Below, piece after piece: positions 44,801-56,200 of a stretch of 64,000 bases of DNA (position 1 is its first letter; each line of letters starts with the position of its first letter). The notes under the pieces were generated by a model. That model saw only the letters and a program-made list of their open reading frames with translations, searched no databases and was not told the origin of the DNA. The DNA lies in NCBI GenBank assembly GCA_026874595.1, contig CM049318.1, positions 22,171,456 through 22,235,455 of the forward strand, read 5' to 3'. Both the position numbers and the translations under genes were made by a program. Source of the stretch: Sipunculus nudus (taxonomy: Eukaryota > Annelida > Sipuncula > Golfingiida > Sipunculidae).

Positions 44801-47428
44801 GAACTATGATCAGAGTATTACATAAATACTTTGGTCATTTCTATAAACTCATCTAGTTTTGTGCATTGTTAAATGGCCATACTTCGTTAAACTTGACTTT
44901 AAAAAGAAACACTCCCAAACAGATTAATAAACACCACTCAGTTATTGGTCGTAAGTTTCGGATAATATAATGACATATAAATGTACAGATTACAACCAGC
45001 CCAACTGTTTGCCGTGTTTAATTGTTAAGCCGATAAGCAGGGAGTGAGCCGAGCGTACTTTGTTGACAATGTTTGATATATGCCTATGCCAATTCCTTGA
45101 ATAATATAGAGATATAAAGTATATTCAAAGTGATATTTTCTTGTCTATGTCTTATCAGTGATCTCAATTGGCAGCTCCATTTATCGCTGTAGAGGACATT
45201 TGCAGGACTTAAGTTTCTATGAATAAACTATCCTGATTTTCATTTTATCTCATGCGTTTTGTTATAATCTTAAATGTTACCTTTGTCATTTTATAATTGG
45301 TTTGTAATGCAGCAAATGGCTGGACTACTTGGTCGCAATGGGCATGTATGGTCACCTGCGGCACTGGTAGAAAAGCAAGGAGTCGTGTCTGTATTGAGAA
45401 CAGATGTCCTGGAAATCCAAGAGAAACGGTTCAATGTCAGCTGCCTGCTTGTCCTGGTCAGTGCATATTACTCGCAATCATTATGTAAGGCAATGTGCAA
45501 GTTTATTGAAAAGGAGTTCTTCACACATTTTTGCTGATGAATATACCAATTTAACAAACATATAGCTTCACTGGATCAGACAACATTTTTTTTAAATTTT
45601 AGTAGCCTAACACAGCTGTGGCATAAGCGTTCTGTCCATCAATCGGCCTACCCACCAATCACACACAATGATACACTATACTACAATATGTTCTTATCGG
45701 AAATCATGTTTATGAAAGAACTGTACTCAGAAACTTCACTTCTTGTCTTCACTACTACTTGTCTTTTTCATCCTTCGTTTTTGTTGATAATGATTAAATT
45801 CTCACATGGTTTCACTATTTGGGGGACATTTTTATAAATGTCGCAGCTTAACCTGAAACATTAAAGGGCCAATTCGAGAACACCCAGCTTCCGGCGGCGT
45901 TTCCATGTAACACAGAATAAGGTGGTATGAGTAACATACGGAAATTCAGTAACGCAGGCTGTAATAATTGGTCTCAATTGATGTCAATTTAGCGTGACAT
46001 TCGGAATTACCTTTCATACATTTAAAGCATATTCATGAACACGGTCACCAAGGAAATACATCATCACTGATTCTTTGGTATGTCGAAACTTACTGATGTC
46101 GCGATGTGCTATATTCTTAGTTCGGCCAAGTGTATATGAGAGTGATTGTGTTTGGTCGACACAGTGAACTTCCTGCGACGACGCGTGGGGCATACTCAAT
46201 CACCGTCGTGTTTCTCGTAGACCAGCTGAACATACAAGCATTGTTTGGTGTAGTTTATATAAGTATTTTTGAATTGCAGAATATGGTCATACTTATCTAC
46301 CAAGTGTTTTGTGTCCAAGGCAAAGTCAATTTCGAAGATTGCCGTGTTGTAGTGGACAGTGACGAGAAACAGTTTATGTGGCATATATATAAGAGCCGAC
46401 TGAAAGTATGGATTTCAGTTTAATATTTGCCACAGATGCGATCAACATGTTCATGTTTGCAGCTATATAAGTTTTACCTAATTTTTATTCAGACATATGG
46501 GGGCCGTGGTCCAGGTGGAGATGTTCCGTGAGTTGTGGAATAGGTCTGGAAGACAGAAATCGTACATGTCAAGGCAACGACTGTATAGGCAGATCAAAAG
46601 AAGCAAGACTCTGTCGGCTTCCAAAGTGTCTAGGTATGATATTCAGAATTTTTTTAAGCAAACTCTATAACGGATTTCGTGTAATTACTTTCATCACTTA
46701 ACTTAAATACTCTTGCAATGGGTTAAATTAAACCATGAAATTAAGGACATTTATTTAAACACATTCAAGAATTTGGGATAGCATTCACTGTTTATTTGGA
46801 AGGGAAATAAAAAAACGATGTTTGACTCCGAATGGTTCTATATAATATGCCACCGTATGAGAAATAAGAAAATTAATAAGAATAATATATTCAAATTAAT
46901 ATAAAAATAATTTATGATTACTTTGTGTTCACCATGTACATCAATAAAATATATATTAAACATATTGGAGAATTTTTAACGTGTAGTTTAGTATATGAAA
47001 AATAATGGGTAGTACGTGAATGGGACTATGTTGCAGAAAGTTTATGTCCACCCGGTGTATACATATCTTCCAGCAACGCCCACTTTTACTGAAAGTCCAT
47101 TATTTGTCTGTAATGTAACTCAGAAAAATCTGAATACTTTGCCTGATGCAACCCTGAAAACTATCTCGGATATTAGTAAAACCATTCCAGTGTTTCGGAC
47201 TCCCTGCTCCATATGATTATGCACTGTTTTTCTTTATTATCTCATATACATTATGCCGTAGGTGTTTGGTCAGCATGGTCACAATGGAAATGTGATACAT
47301 CATGCGGATTTGGTAAACGTCGGAGGAAAAGAACCTGTTCACCAAGTTCTGCCATTTGCATTGGCGATGCTTCTGATATTGATATCTGTGAGAGTCCTGT
47401 ACCCTGTCCGGATGATGCAACGCTCTAA
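39808..47428 (+). CDS. Gene B: secreted MAM + 4x TSP1 protein (9 exons)
   Basis: Exons: 39808-39870 (signal), 41357-41390 (linker), 41597-41731, 42516-42701 and 43892-44047 (MAM), 44318-44446, 45313-45456, 46493-46633 and 47262-47428 (TSP1 1 to 4, stop TAA). The summed length is 1155 nt, exactly 385 codons including the stop. The predicted product is 384 residues: signal peptide, linker, MAM, four TSP1 repeats and a short DDATL tail. Domains indicate an extracellular adhesion or matrix protein; the partner is unknown. It is the inverted paralogue of gene A with two fewer TSP1 repeats. Introns carry a (TA)n tract (41782-41855) and a SINE (42958-43342). The first exon is the least certain part. 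Confidence 0.85.
41357..41390 (+). CDS. Gene B linker exon, 34 nt
   Basis: Acceptor ...gttgcag, donor A|gtaatg. It reads PQAVDDWPDVP plus one base, leading in phase 1 into the MAM exon. It pairs with 21034-21067 of gene A. The alternative internal donor of gene A (CCAG|gt) is CCAG|at here, so only the downstream donor works in both copies. Confidence 0.7.
41597..41731 (+). CDS. Gene B MAM domain, part 1
   Basis: 135 nt, acceptor ...cgtcaag, donor AATG|gtagtg, phase 1 to phase 1. It encodes SSFEIICTFNGTCEEF, the tryptophan in MWIEL, and TTSGTGPTHFN. It aligns residue for residue with gene A 20708-20848 apart from a two-residue gap. Confidence 0.85.
41782..41855. repeat. (TA)n microsatellite in a gene B intron
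   Basis: About 70 bp of TA with two G interruptions, 50 bp downstream of the MAM part 1 donor. Gene A has its (CA)n(TA)n tract at the matching place, after its MAM part 1 exon. Confidence 0.9.
42516..42701 (+). CDS. Gene B MAM domain, part 2
   Basis: 186 nt, acceptor ...tcttacag, donor TCTG|gtaagt, phase 1 to phase 1. It encodes CYIYAEAS, then YCLDFKYHMHGEDIGNLSV, the diagnostic MAM core. It is the same length as its gene A partner and strongly conserved around the YHMHG motif. Confidence 0.9.
42958..43342 (+). repeat. tRNA-derived SINE in a gene B intron
   Basis: Starts TGTGGCTCAGAGGTAGACC. It shares GAGCGCTC-type, CTCACAAACGAGTGCG and AGTTCCTCGG blocks and the tail GGCGGTTACCTCCA with 21467-21815. 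It lies in the sense orientation between MAM exons 2 and 3. Confidence 0.7.
43892..44047 (+). CDS. Gene B MAM domain, part 3
   Basis: 156 nt, acceptor ...catttag, donor AGGG|gtagat, phase 1 to phase 1. It encodes RSWIRETMNLAIEL, FSIIFTATRG, then GDIALDDIYLLHGDC. The GDIAiDDi motif and the final domain cysteine are intact. Confidence 0.9.
44318..44446 (+). CDS. Gene B TSP1 repeat 1
   Basis: 129 nt, acceptor ...tccatcag, donor ACAG|gtgatg, phase 1 to phase 1. It encodes WGTWSSWTCSCGQGNRYREC, then EPC, CSDPFC. Partner of gene A TSP1 1, sharing its short length and RYREC strand. Confidence 0.9.
45313..45456 (+). CDS. Gene B TSP1 repeat 2
   Basis: 144 nt, acceptor ...taatgcag, donor CCTG|gtcagt, phase 1 to phase 1. 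It encodes NGWTTWSQWACMVTCGTG, RKARSRVC, RCPGNPRE and LPACP. Closest to gene A TSP1 3 (12868-13005). Confidence 0.9.
46493..46633 (+). CDS. Gene B TSP1 repeat 3
   Basis: 141 nt, acceptor ...ttattcag, donor CTAG|gtatga, phase 1 to phase 1. It encodes WGPWSRWRCSVSCGIG, EDRNRTC, GNDC and LPKC. All TSP1 cysteines are present. I could not assign a clear one-to-one partner in gene A. Confidence 0.9.
46928..47120 (+). repeat. Intronic duplicate of the gene B 3' UTR
   Basis: This stretch of the last intron resembles 47462-47645 just after the stop codon. Shared blocks include acatcaataaaa, tattggagaat, taacgtgta and tgcagaaa, in the same order and spacing. No TSP1 coding remnant precedes it. Confidence 0.7.
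47262..47428 (+). CDS. Gene B TSP1 repeat 4, terminal exon
   Basis: 167 nt from acceptor ...tgccgtag to TAA at 47426-47428. It encodes VWSAWSQWKCDTSCGFGKRR, KRTC, AICIGDASDIDIC, PVPCP and a short acidic DDATL end. A second in-frame TAA follows at once. The last intron contains a duplicate of this exon's downstream flank. Confidence 0.9.
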
Positions 47429-47477
47429 TAAGAAAAACAAATGTCGTGATGATTCTTTATTTTTCACAATATACATC

Positions 47478-47483
47478 AATAAA
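47478..47483 (+). terminator. Probable gene B polyadenylation signal
   Basis: AATAAA about 50 nt after the gene B stop codon. A copy of the surrounding sequence, with its own AATAAA at 46943-46948, lies in the last intron. Further AATAAA hexamers occur near 47684. Which is used cannot be read from sequence. Confidence 0.45.
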
Positions 47484-47649
47484 ACCTATAATAAGACATA
47501 TATATATTACAACAATATTGGAGAATTGTTAACGTGTAATTTAATGCGCTGTATGAAAAAAATGTGTAGTATGTAAATGGGCCTATGCTGCAGAAAACTT
47601 ATTACCAGCTGGATAGAGACTTGCTTCTTTTATATGTAACTTGACGGAA

Positions 47650-49400
47650 TTCCTTGAAAGTTGAAATATACGTTTAAGTAAGCAATAAATAAACTACCTG
47701 AGTTTTCAGGTATTCTCTTGAACATTTAAGCTCTTCTTGTACATTAAACATTCCACTCCAGTCGTAAGTGAATGTCGTTTTACCTAAAAAAGTGGCTCTG
47801 TATTAACACATTCGCATCCAATGACGTGTATACCCGTCATTTATAATGATTACCTCAGTGCCAAGCACGTGTATACCAGTCATTTATTTATAAGCCATTT
47901 TTAGCAGGAATTCTCATAAATTTATCAATAAATTCTTTGCAGATGAGCAGTAGTCCATTTATAAAAGTCTCGCAGTATGAAAATGAAGTATTTGTTATTC
48001 AACAGTGCGCTGTATCATTCGAAAGCAGGAAAGATGTGTTGATGGTGACCAAATCCCTGGCTCCGGTCCATTGCCATGAAATAACTTTACGACGCGCTTC
48101 AGTTCGAAGTCGATTCCTTGTAAGAATAATACTTTGAATCAAACGAAAGCGGGGATCGTAAACATATGTAGCTAGTTTTATATTAGAGCATGTTTTGGCT
48201 ACTTATTTACGACAGACCCGGTTGGGAGACTGACGTGTGATAAATCGCACCTTAGGTGTGAACTCAAGATAGCGAGGCGTGAGGTCGTCCAGGTTTATTG
48301 CCCCGCGAGGACGAGGTATTACGCAATCAACAACAATAGGGCGCGTGAAACATGTCTGACACACAGATCGGCAGGGTAATCAGAACGCGACTGCAAATGA
48401 TTCTTTCGGCTTATTGTTTATTCCTTATTTACTTATATTTAGATATATGCATATATTAGCAACTTCACAAACAATTGCTCGTAAATTGCAAAAACAGAAA
48501 TCATCTCCGTGTCTCATGTGACGAGAACGCTCAAGCATGTCGGTATATATATACAGTCTATGACTATTTTTGAAAATTACATGTGTAATGTAAAGTGATA
48601 ATTATTATTTGTCATTATATCGATCGGTAGAATCGTTGTGTTCGTTATGAAAATGTAAAAAAATGTATGTTTGAGCACTCAAATTACATATTTGTAAGAA
48701 AAAAAAAAAAAAACAAGCGCACGCAGGTTCGAACTCACGCGGTAAGCCATGTATGCACATGCCGACCACCTGTTCTAACCACATTCTGGCTCTGCCTTCA
48801 GTCTTTATGTTAATGGTAATTTAACAAAATTGTACAAATCGTGCCCGAAGATACAGTACCGGTATAAAATTTATTTTGGTTAGACATAGGGCTATATATG
48901 TTAGTGCCTTTCAGTCATTTGACTCTTTCCAATTCAGCATTCGCGCCAACATTTTCAATTCGTTTATCATTTACAATAAATATAGATCTTTATTTGAATC
49001 AGTTGTAAGCTTTATGCTGGTGTCAACGTAGATGCTATGAGACCAGTCCACCAAGCCATGCTTTGACTACTATCGGTCATTTGGCTCATTGCCCAACTTC
49101 ACAGCTCCCCCAAGTTTTATTGCCCCTGTTTTATCCGAAGTGACACCTTCTTATCAGGTAATTAGAACCTAGTCTTGGTACCACTGCAGCTCTCGGGGCT
49201 GCTAGGGTTCCTGTGCATGGCTCTGGCACTGGGAGTGAACATAGGCTTGGCAGTGAATGTGTTAACCTCCTGGTAGAAACGGAAAAATGTGTCCCCAAAA
49301 TGAATTACTGCCACTCGGCAAGCCGAAACGCCAAAGACTTGCAGCGATTTTTACATCGTGACAATTAGACGCTAATTTTGTGGAAGTGACAACGTTGCTT
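47650..49400. other. Noncoding DNA, with a tRNA-like relic
   Basis: On the minus strand at about 48790-48690, an A-box-like TGGTTAGAACAGGTGG and a B-box-like AGTTCGAACCTGC are followed by a 16-T run. It does not fold as a clean tRNA, so it is a tRNA pseudogene or SINE head. Two copies of gtgtatacc-gtcattta are at 47826-47845 and 47870-47888. No gene seen. Confidence 0.4.
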
Positions 49401-49404
49401 ACTT

Positions 49405-49690
49405 AGACCACCACAGTAAAGCAACCACCGATTAAACACGACCATCGCTTAAACTGGACCACCGGTTAAACACGACCACCGGTTTAATACGACCATCGGA
49501 AAAACACGAAAATCAGATAAACACCACCCTCGGATAAACACAACCATCGCTTAAACATGACCGTCGGGTGAACACGATTACCCTGTTTAACCGGACCCTC
49601 GTTAAGACACGACCACAAGATAAACACGACCATCCCCGTTTTACGACCCTGGCTATAACAGGAACCCCGGTAAAACACGACCACTGCTAT
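49405..49690. repeat. Minisatellite, about 17-20 bp unit
   Basis: At least a dozen degenerate tandem units on the theme ACGACCATCGGTTAAAC across about 285 bp. Variation is mainly in the CATCGG/CACCGG part. Confidence 0.85.
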
Positions 49691-49944
49691 GATAGTTTGC
49701 CACGCAAACAATTATGCTATCACGACCAATGGTAACGAGGGTGGAAAAGTAAGCACAGTATGAAGTGGTTTTTTACGGTTATGCCAGCAATCGGAGAGTT
49801 TTTAAACCTAGTTTCCTCGGTTTACCAGTTGATTAAGCAGCTAAATATATCGGGCCATAGCGCGAAATCTTTTGCAACTAACCGAATCCGCTAAGCTACC
49901 TTCTACCCAACGCGTTTCTGTACATTCTATTATATTTGTTCAAT

Positions 49945-52930
49945 AGGTCCAAATATGATCCATTCATACATAAGTCACAAAAAAACCATTTGTCATATTG
50001 CAAGTGATGAGATAGAAAGGTGCATGGTCCTGTGTATATAATACTAGTGGCGTTGACGAAGCGGAGCGTAACATACGTGTGCATTAAACAAGTCAATTTA
50101 TGCCTGTGATAGAATCCACTATCTCACTCAGTAGAGGGAGTGACGTTCCAAGGTTATGCTCGTCAAAACCCAGCTCATCAAGAAACATTAATACAGTTAT
50201 CACTTATAATGTAGTGACACGCTGTGACTCACGCATTCTTCAGTTTATGACTGTCGTGTTTTCGTTGACCTATGTGACGATCTCTCGAGGATCCAGTTGT
50301 TATAACCGCTAAATGTTTTATTTAAGACACCAGCGTCCAGCTGTCGACTACAAGCTATCGTCGTGTCTGATCGTCTGTGTGTTTATCGATTATCTCAGAC
50401 ATGACTGGAGGCAATGAATTCATACATGATCAACGTTTGTGTATTTTCCCGGGAATAAACTCTTGCTTTTTATATATCCATGGACAGGTGGCGTACAACG
50501 GGAAAGTATGATTTTATGTGATCTTTAAATTGATCATGAGATTGTTTCGTTATGATTCTGGTCCTGCCAAAGAAAAGTTCGGTGAAAGCATAGATGTTTG
50601 CAGTTATCTGTTCGTGAAACTGATTAAAAGATTGGTGTGTAACCAGGATGTCCTGGAAAGTGGGTGGTCGTAATGCCCTGGTAAATAGAGTGGTGTATTA
50701 CGAAGGGTTTTGAGTCAAGCGCGGTGTCATGTCTCTGCATGGTAGCCGAGTGGGCAGTCGGTCGTATTACCGCGATGGTGATGTAAACGGGGTGTCAGCG
50801 GGGTGGCCGTATCAACAGGTAGTGATATTACCGGAATGAGGATCTAAGCGGGATGTCAACAGGGTAACCGTATCTATAGGTGGTCATATTACCGGGGTGA
50901 GGATTTTAGCGGGGTGTAGGGTGGCTGTTTTACAGGTGGTGATATAAGCGGCATATTGATGTAAGCGGGCTGTCGGTAGGGTAGTTGTGTCTTACCGGGA
51001 TGTTATATTAGCCGGGTGTCAGCAGGGTAGCTGTTTCTACAGGTGTTATATTACCAGGTTGGGGTATGTAAGCGAGATGTCAGCAGGGTGTCTGTATCTA
51101 CAGGTGTAATATTACCGGGATGGGGATGTTAGCATACTGTCAGTAGGGTGGTCGTATTTTTTGGAGGTCATATTACTGGAATGGTAAATTTATTAAGGTA
51201 CTCCCGAGTGCTGACCCCGTGACTGCGGAGGAATACTCCGTATGCGAAAACACATAGCCCTCGAAAGCAATGTCGATGATAGCTGTCAATGGTAATATAT
51301 AACTGGTGTGTGATTGGTTTAAGTTTTCTTCGCCCGAAAATGATCCATTAATACACTTATTAAAAAAATTGTCATGGTACAAGTGTTAAGATAGAAAGGC
51401 GTATGCTCTTGTGTGTATTTAATGCTACTGGCGTGCACGAAACGGAGCGTGGCATACATAAAAGTAAATTTTCCTCATGATCTGACTTGGTAGCGGGAGT
51501 GACGTACATAAGTTATGTTCGTCATGACCCAGGGAATCAAGATACAACAGGATACAATAATATAGTTAACACTTATAATGAAGTGATACGCAGTGACTCA
51601 AGCACTCTTTACTTCACGGCTGCCGTTTTTGCTTTGGCCTATGAAACAAGCTCTCTTGAATCCACTTCGATTCACAATGATTTGTTGTAGGCACCAGCTT
51701 CCAACTGGTGTCAGGCATGCCTGAAGGCAAAGTCTTTAAATTTGGTCAATATTTGTGCATGACCTAGTAAAGTAGTTATTAGTTTCTTAGGGCCATGGAC
51801 CTCAAGGAGCGATTCAATACGAAATACATTTTGTACGGTATCTCAATTACTATAAAACAACTTTTACGGATGCACCTGATACCTGGATATCCCCTTGGAC
51901 TGTGAGATACATACATACATATACATTTTTGTCACAGTTCACAAAACTCCATGGTTCTAATACAAGTTTGATAGAAAAAAGGGGACCTTTCAAAATTGAA
52001 TTGCCCTGTCAATTGCTGATCAATGTTTTATTAGTATGAGGGATAAGCAGTGATGGACACAGGATTGTGATTTTTGTCTTATTGCCCTTTTTTATACAAA
52101 TAACCCACGTATAACACGATGACATATATACTTAATCACTTAGTGATATGGTTGGATATTATCTTGATGGAAATATAATTTTACAGAAACAAATGACCGG
52201 ATCATTGTGTCAGTGGAATGACAATGAGGATTGTTCTTTTCTGATGCTGGCCGTGTAAAAAAAAAGAAAAAAAGTGCAAAGGAATAGATGTTTTCAGCTA
52301 GCAGTGATTATAAGGATAGCGTGTCAGCAGGATACCGGGGGCTGCGGGTGTTTGTAATACCGGGATGGTTATGTTAGCTGGGTTTCAGCAGGATGCCCGG
52401 GCTGTCGGCTGGTAGTAAAACCGGATTGGTAAAAGGAGGGTGGTTGAAGGTTGACCGAGTCCATTAATAGTAGGCGGTTGTGTTACAAGGGCTTTTGTGT
52501 GAGCGTTTTCTCTGGAGTCCACAGGGTGGCCTAGTCTGTAGGTGTTTCGTTACCGGGATGGCGATGCAGTATGGTTGCGTATGCAGTTGGTCGCAATATC
52601 TGGATGGTGATGTGAACAAGGTATCAACAAGATGATTGCGTATGCAGCAGTTGTACTTCGGGGAAGAGGATGTGAGTGGGGTGTCCGTAGGTTGGCCTAG
52701 TCCATTCTTGTTGGTCGCCCTGTTACAAGGGTTCGAAAATAAGCGTTGTGTCACGGGTAAGCAGTTAAGGCAAGTCGCTGAGTGGTCATTGTACCGCGAT
52801 GGTGATTTAAATTTAAACGGTAATGTAAATGTGAAGCAGGATGATTGCGTAGTTATGCAATATAGTTATGTTAGCCGGGTACCAGAAGGTGAGTTCAAGT
52901 AGCAGGTGTTCGTGTTACAGGTATGGTGAT
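49945..52930 (+). repeat. Tandem duplication of a ~1.4-kb segment with minisatellite tails
   Basis: 49945-50345 aligns with 51335-51710 throughout: atgatccatt, tagaaaggtg/tagaaaggcg, actggcgt-cacgaaacggagcgt, gagtgacgt, aacacttataatg and caccagc-tccaactg. Each is followed by a minisatellite built on tattaccgggatgg-gatgt-agcgggtgtcagcagggtgg, of about 60-65 bp: 50640-51190 and 52300-52930. The units are not coding. Confidence 0.8.
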
Positions 52931-53289
52931 ATTTCATGGGTTTATTCTCAATACGTTTGTGGCACAGGTTATTTTTTTATTATAGGATGACAGTGTTTAT
53001 CCAAAAGTATGAAGCACCTAATTGTACCATTTTATAATATTTGTTAAGATTAAAAAGGGCGAATGATTTTATTTATAAAATTTGAAATCTAAGATTTGAA
53101 ATCTAAAATAAAAAGTTTAAGAATATTTGGCTGAGATTTCTTGATGTATAAGTATATTTGTCATATTTAACAGATTTGCAACCGCGTCTTTCATTAAGAA
53201 CAAAGAATCGCACTCTGGTCGTAGGGTTTGCCGGTAGCGGTTTACTTAATGTTTACTAATTATTTTCAAATACTATATTCGTTTTCCGC

Positions 53290-56200
53290 GTGATATGGTT
53301 TTATCTGTTCCTCCTAAGAAAGATGGTAAAGTCGGTGGAGCAATCTGATTTTCGAGGATTAATATATTCCATTTGTTTTTATACAATGATATTATGACTT
53401 TGTTTAGTGCAATCTCTGAAATTTAAGTTTGTCTTTTTACAATAAAAAACTGTGTGTCACATCAGATCCATAATGAATACAAAGATAAAGATGGAAGGGT
53501 TTTAGTGCTAGACATTACTATAGAAGGCATACGCCTTAATTTGGCAAATGTATATGGACCAAACCAAATTAAAACAGACTTTTATTCTGATTTATTTGAT
53601 GATTTAGCACAAAGCCACAATAAGAATAATATAGTTGGAGGGGACTGGAACTCCGTTATAAATCCTAAATTAGACAATTCAAGTGGACAACTAGAGATCA
53701 CAACTGTTAGTAATTTAATGAATGATTGGATTGAAGAACTTGATTTAATTGAGGTTTGGCGTCATTTTCACTTCCAAAATAGACAATACACATGGATGAG
53801 AGATAAAGCAACATGTACTGGGAGTCGTATAGAATTTTTTCTTATATCTAAGGGTCATTTGAGGCTAACTCAGGGGCAAGTATTTTACCAGAGTATAACA
53901 CAGATCACGCAGGGATTGATCTAATTATGGAACCTCATGAAAGAAAACGGGGACCAGGATTTTGGAAATTCAATACCTCTTTATTATATGATGAAGAATG
54001 TGTGCAGCAAATAAAGGATTGTATATTGACCACTGTAAATGAAAATAAAGAAGCTAATCCTACCTTATTATGGAATACCATAAAAATGACTGTCCGGAGA
54101 ACATGTATATGTCACAGCTATAGAAAACAAAAGAAAACCAGAGAAGAAATTAGTAAGTTAGAAAAAGATATTATATTCTTGAAAAACAAAATATTTACAG
54201 ACGCTGAGCAGTGTGATAAACATAAATTAAAAAGAAGGAACAACAACTATATAAGTATATAGAAGAAAAAGCCAGGGGGCCGCCATCAAAAGCAAAACTA
54301 GGTGGTATGAGGAGAGTGAGAAATCAACAAAATATTTTTGAAATATAGAGAAAAGGAATTACAACAGAAAAGTTGTCAGTAAACTTATTATAAAAAAAGA
54401 AAAAGTGTTTTTCCAGGAACTTTATACTTCAAATCATCAACATGATGTTATTAAAGTTGAAAATTTTCTTGAAAATTATAATATAAAAATTAATAAATTA
54501 AAAAAATCTATGTCTCCAGAAATCACAGAACAGGAAATATTAAATAGTTTAAAAACATGTGCAAATGGAAAGTCGTCAGGGACAGATGGTTTCCCCGCTG
54601 AGTTTTACAATTTGTTTTGGAATGACATAAAGATATATTATATGGACAGTATCAGATTTAGTTTTAGTACAGGGCTTTTATCAATAACTCAGAGGCTGGG
54701 TATAATTAGCCTTCTCCCAAAAAGGGAAAAGAAGAACTTTATAAAAAAAACTGGAGACCCCTTACACTCTTGAACTGCGATTATAAAATTATTTAAAAAA
54801 ATGCATTGCGAACAGAATAAAACAGTTTCTCCCAACTTTAATTCACGAGGACCAGACAGGGTTTATGCAGGGAAGATATATAGGGGAAAATGTTGCACAA
54901 GTTATGACTCTGTCTGAATATTTATTACAAAATGAAGAAAAAGCTTTCCTCATGGCTGTCGACTTTGAAAAAGCCGATTTTTTAGAATGGGATTATATTT
55001 ATAAAATTTGAGAATTAATGAACTTTGATTTGCATACTATCTCTATGATTTAAACATTGAATACTAACATGTCTAGCTGTGTTATAAAAATAATGGTTAT
55101 ATTTCTGATTTTTTAAAGTAAGTAGAGGAGGTCAGACAAGGTTGTCCCCATCCCCCTTTTTATATATAGTTCCTATTGAATTACTGTCAGAGGCTATAAG
55201 ATCAAATGAAAAAATAAATGGAATCTCTTCCAAACATGGTGTTTTTAAATAATACAATATGCAGATGACACAGTGGTGTTAACAGAAGATATCACTAGCA
55301 TACAAGAAACTCTTAATGTATTTTCTGAATTTAATAATATCACATGTTTAAGAATCAACCGAGACAAAACAGCTAAAATGCCCTTAACAGAAGGGAAATA
55401 TGAAGAAAAAGACATAGTTACAAATTTAGGTATGACCTGGGCTGACAAACAATTAAATTTACTAGGAATTACTATAACACCTTCAATGAAAAATGTTGTA
55501 CATTTAAATTATACACCAAAAATACAAAGAAAATAAAGAGTGTGATATCTGTATATTCTCGCAGAAAACTCACACCCCTGGGAAAAATTACCATTATAAA
55601 GAGTTTTCTTATTTCCCAGGTAATTTATTTATTATCAGTTCTCCATTCCCCAACAAATCAAAATTTGAAAGAAATAGAGAAATTGCTATTTAAATTCATA
55701 TGGCAGAAAAGTAGAGAATCAGTTAAAAGGAATATTCTTTATGCACCCATAGATTGTGGGTGGAGGGGGGGGGGGGGGCTTAGCAAGATGCATCTTCCAA
55801 CACAGGACATAACATTAAAAATAGTTTGAATAAAACGAATACTGTCTAAATCAGATTATGATATATGGAGACAAATGTTCATACAAGGTCTCAAGATGTC
55901 TGATGAGTCATTCAGGTGCAATTTACATAGAAATGACCTCCTAGAGATAATTGTAAAACCATCCATATTTTGGAAAGATGCATTTCAATCTTGGTATATA
56001 TATAATTACCACTCACCATTAACTTGCACAGACATTAATAATCAAATCATATGGTTCAACTCTCACATTAAAAGAGGAAAGAAAGTTATATTTCTTAGAT
56101 CATTACATGTGGCAGGGATAAAATATATCGCTGACTAATTAAAAAAGATGGTGCAAAGAATGTTTGGTTAAATCATAATGAGCTATGTCATAAATATAAT

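Noticed and set aside
48690-48790. tRNA gene on the minus strand with a poly-T terminator
   Set aside because: A- and B-box-like words exist, but the acceptor and anticodon arms do not pair convincingly; treated as a relic.
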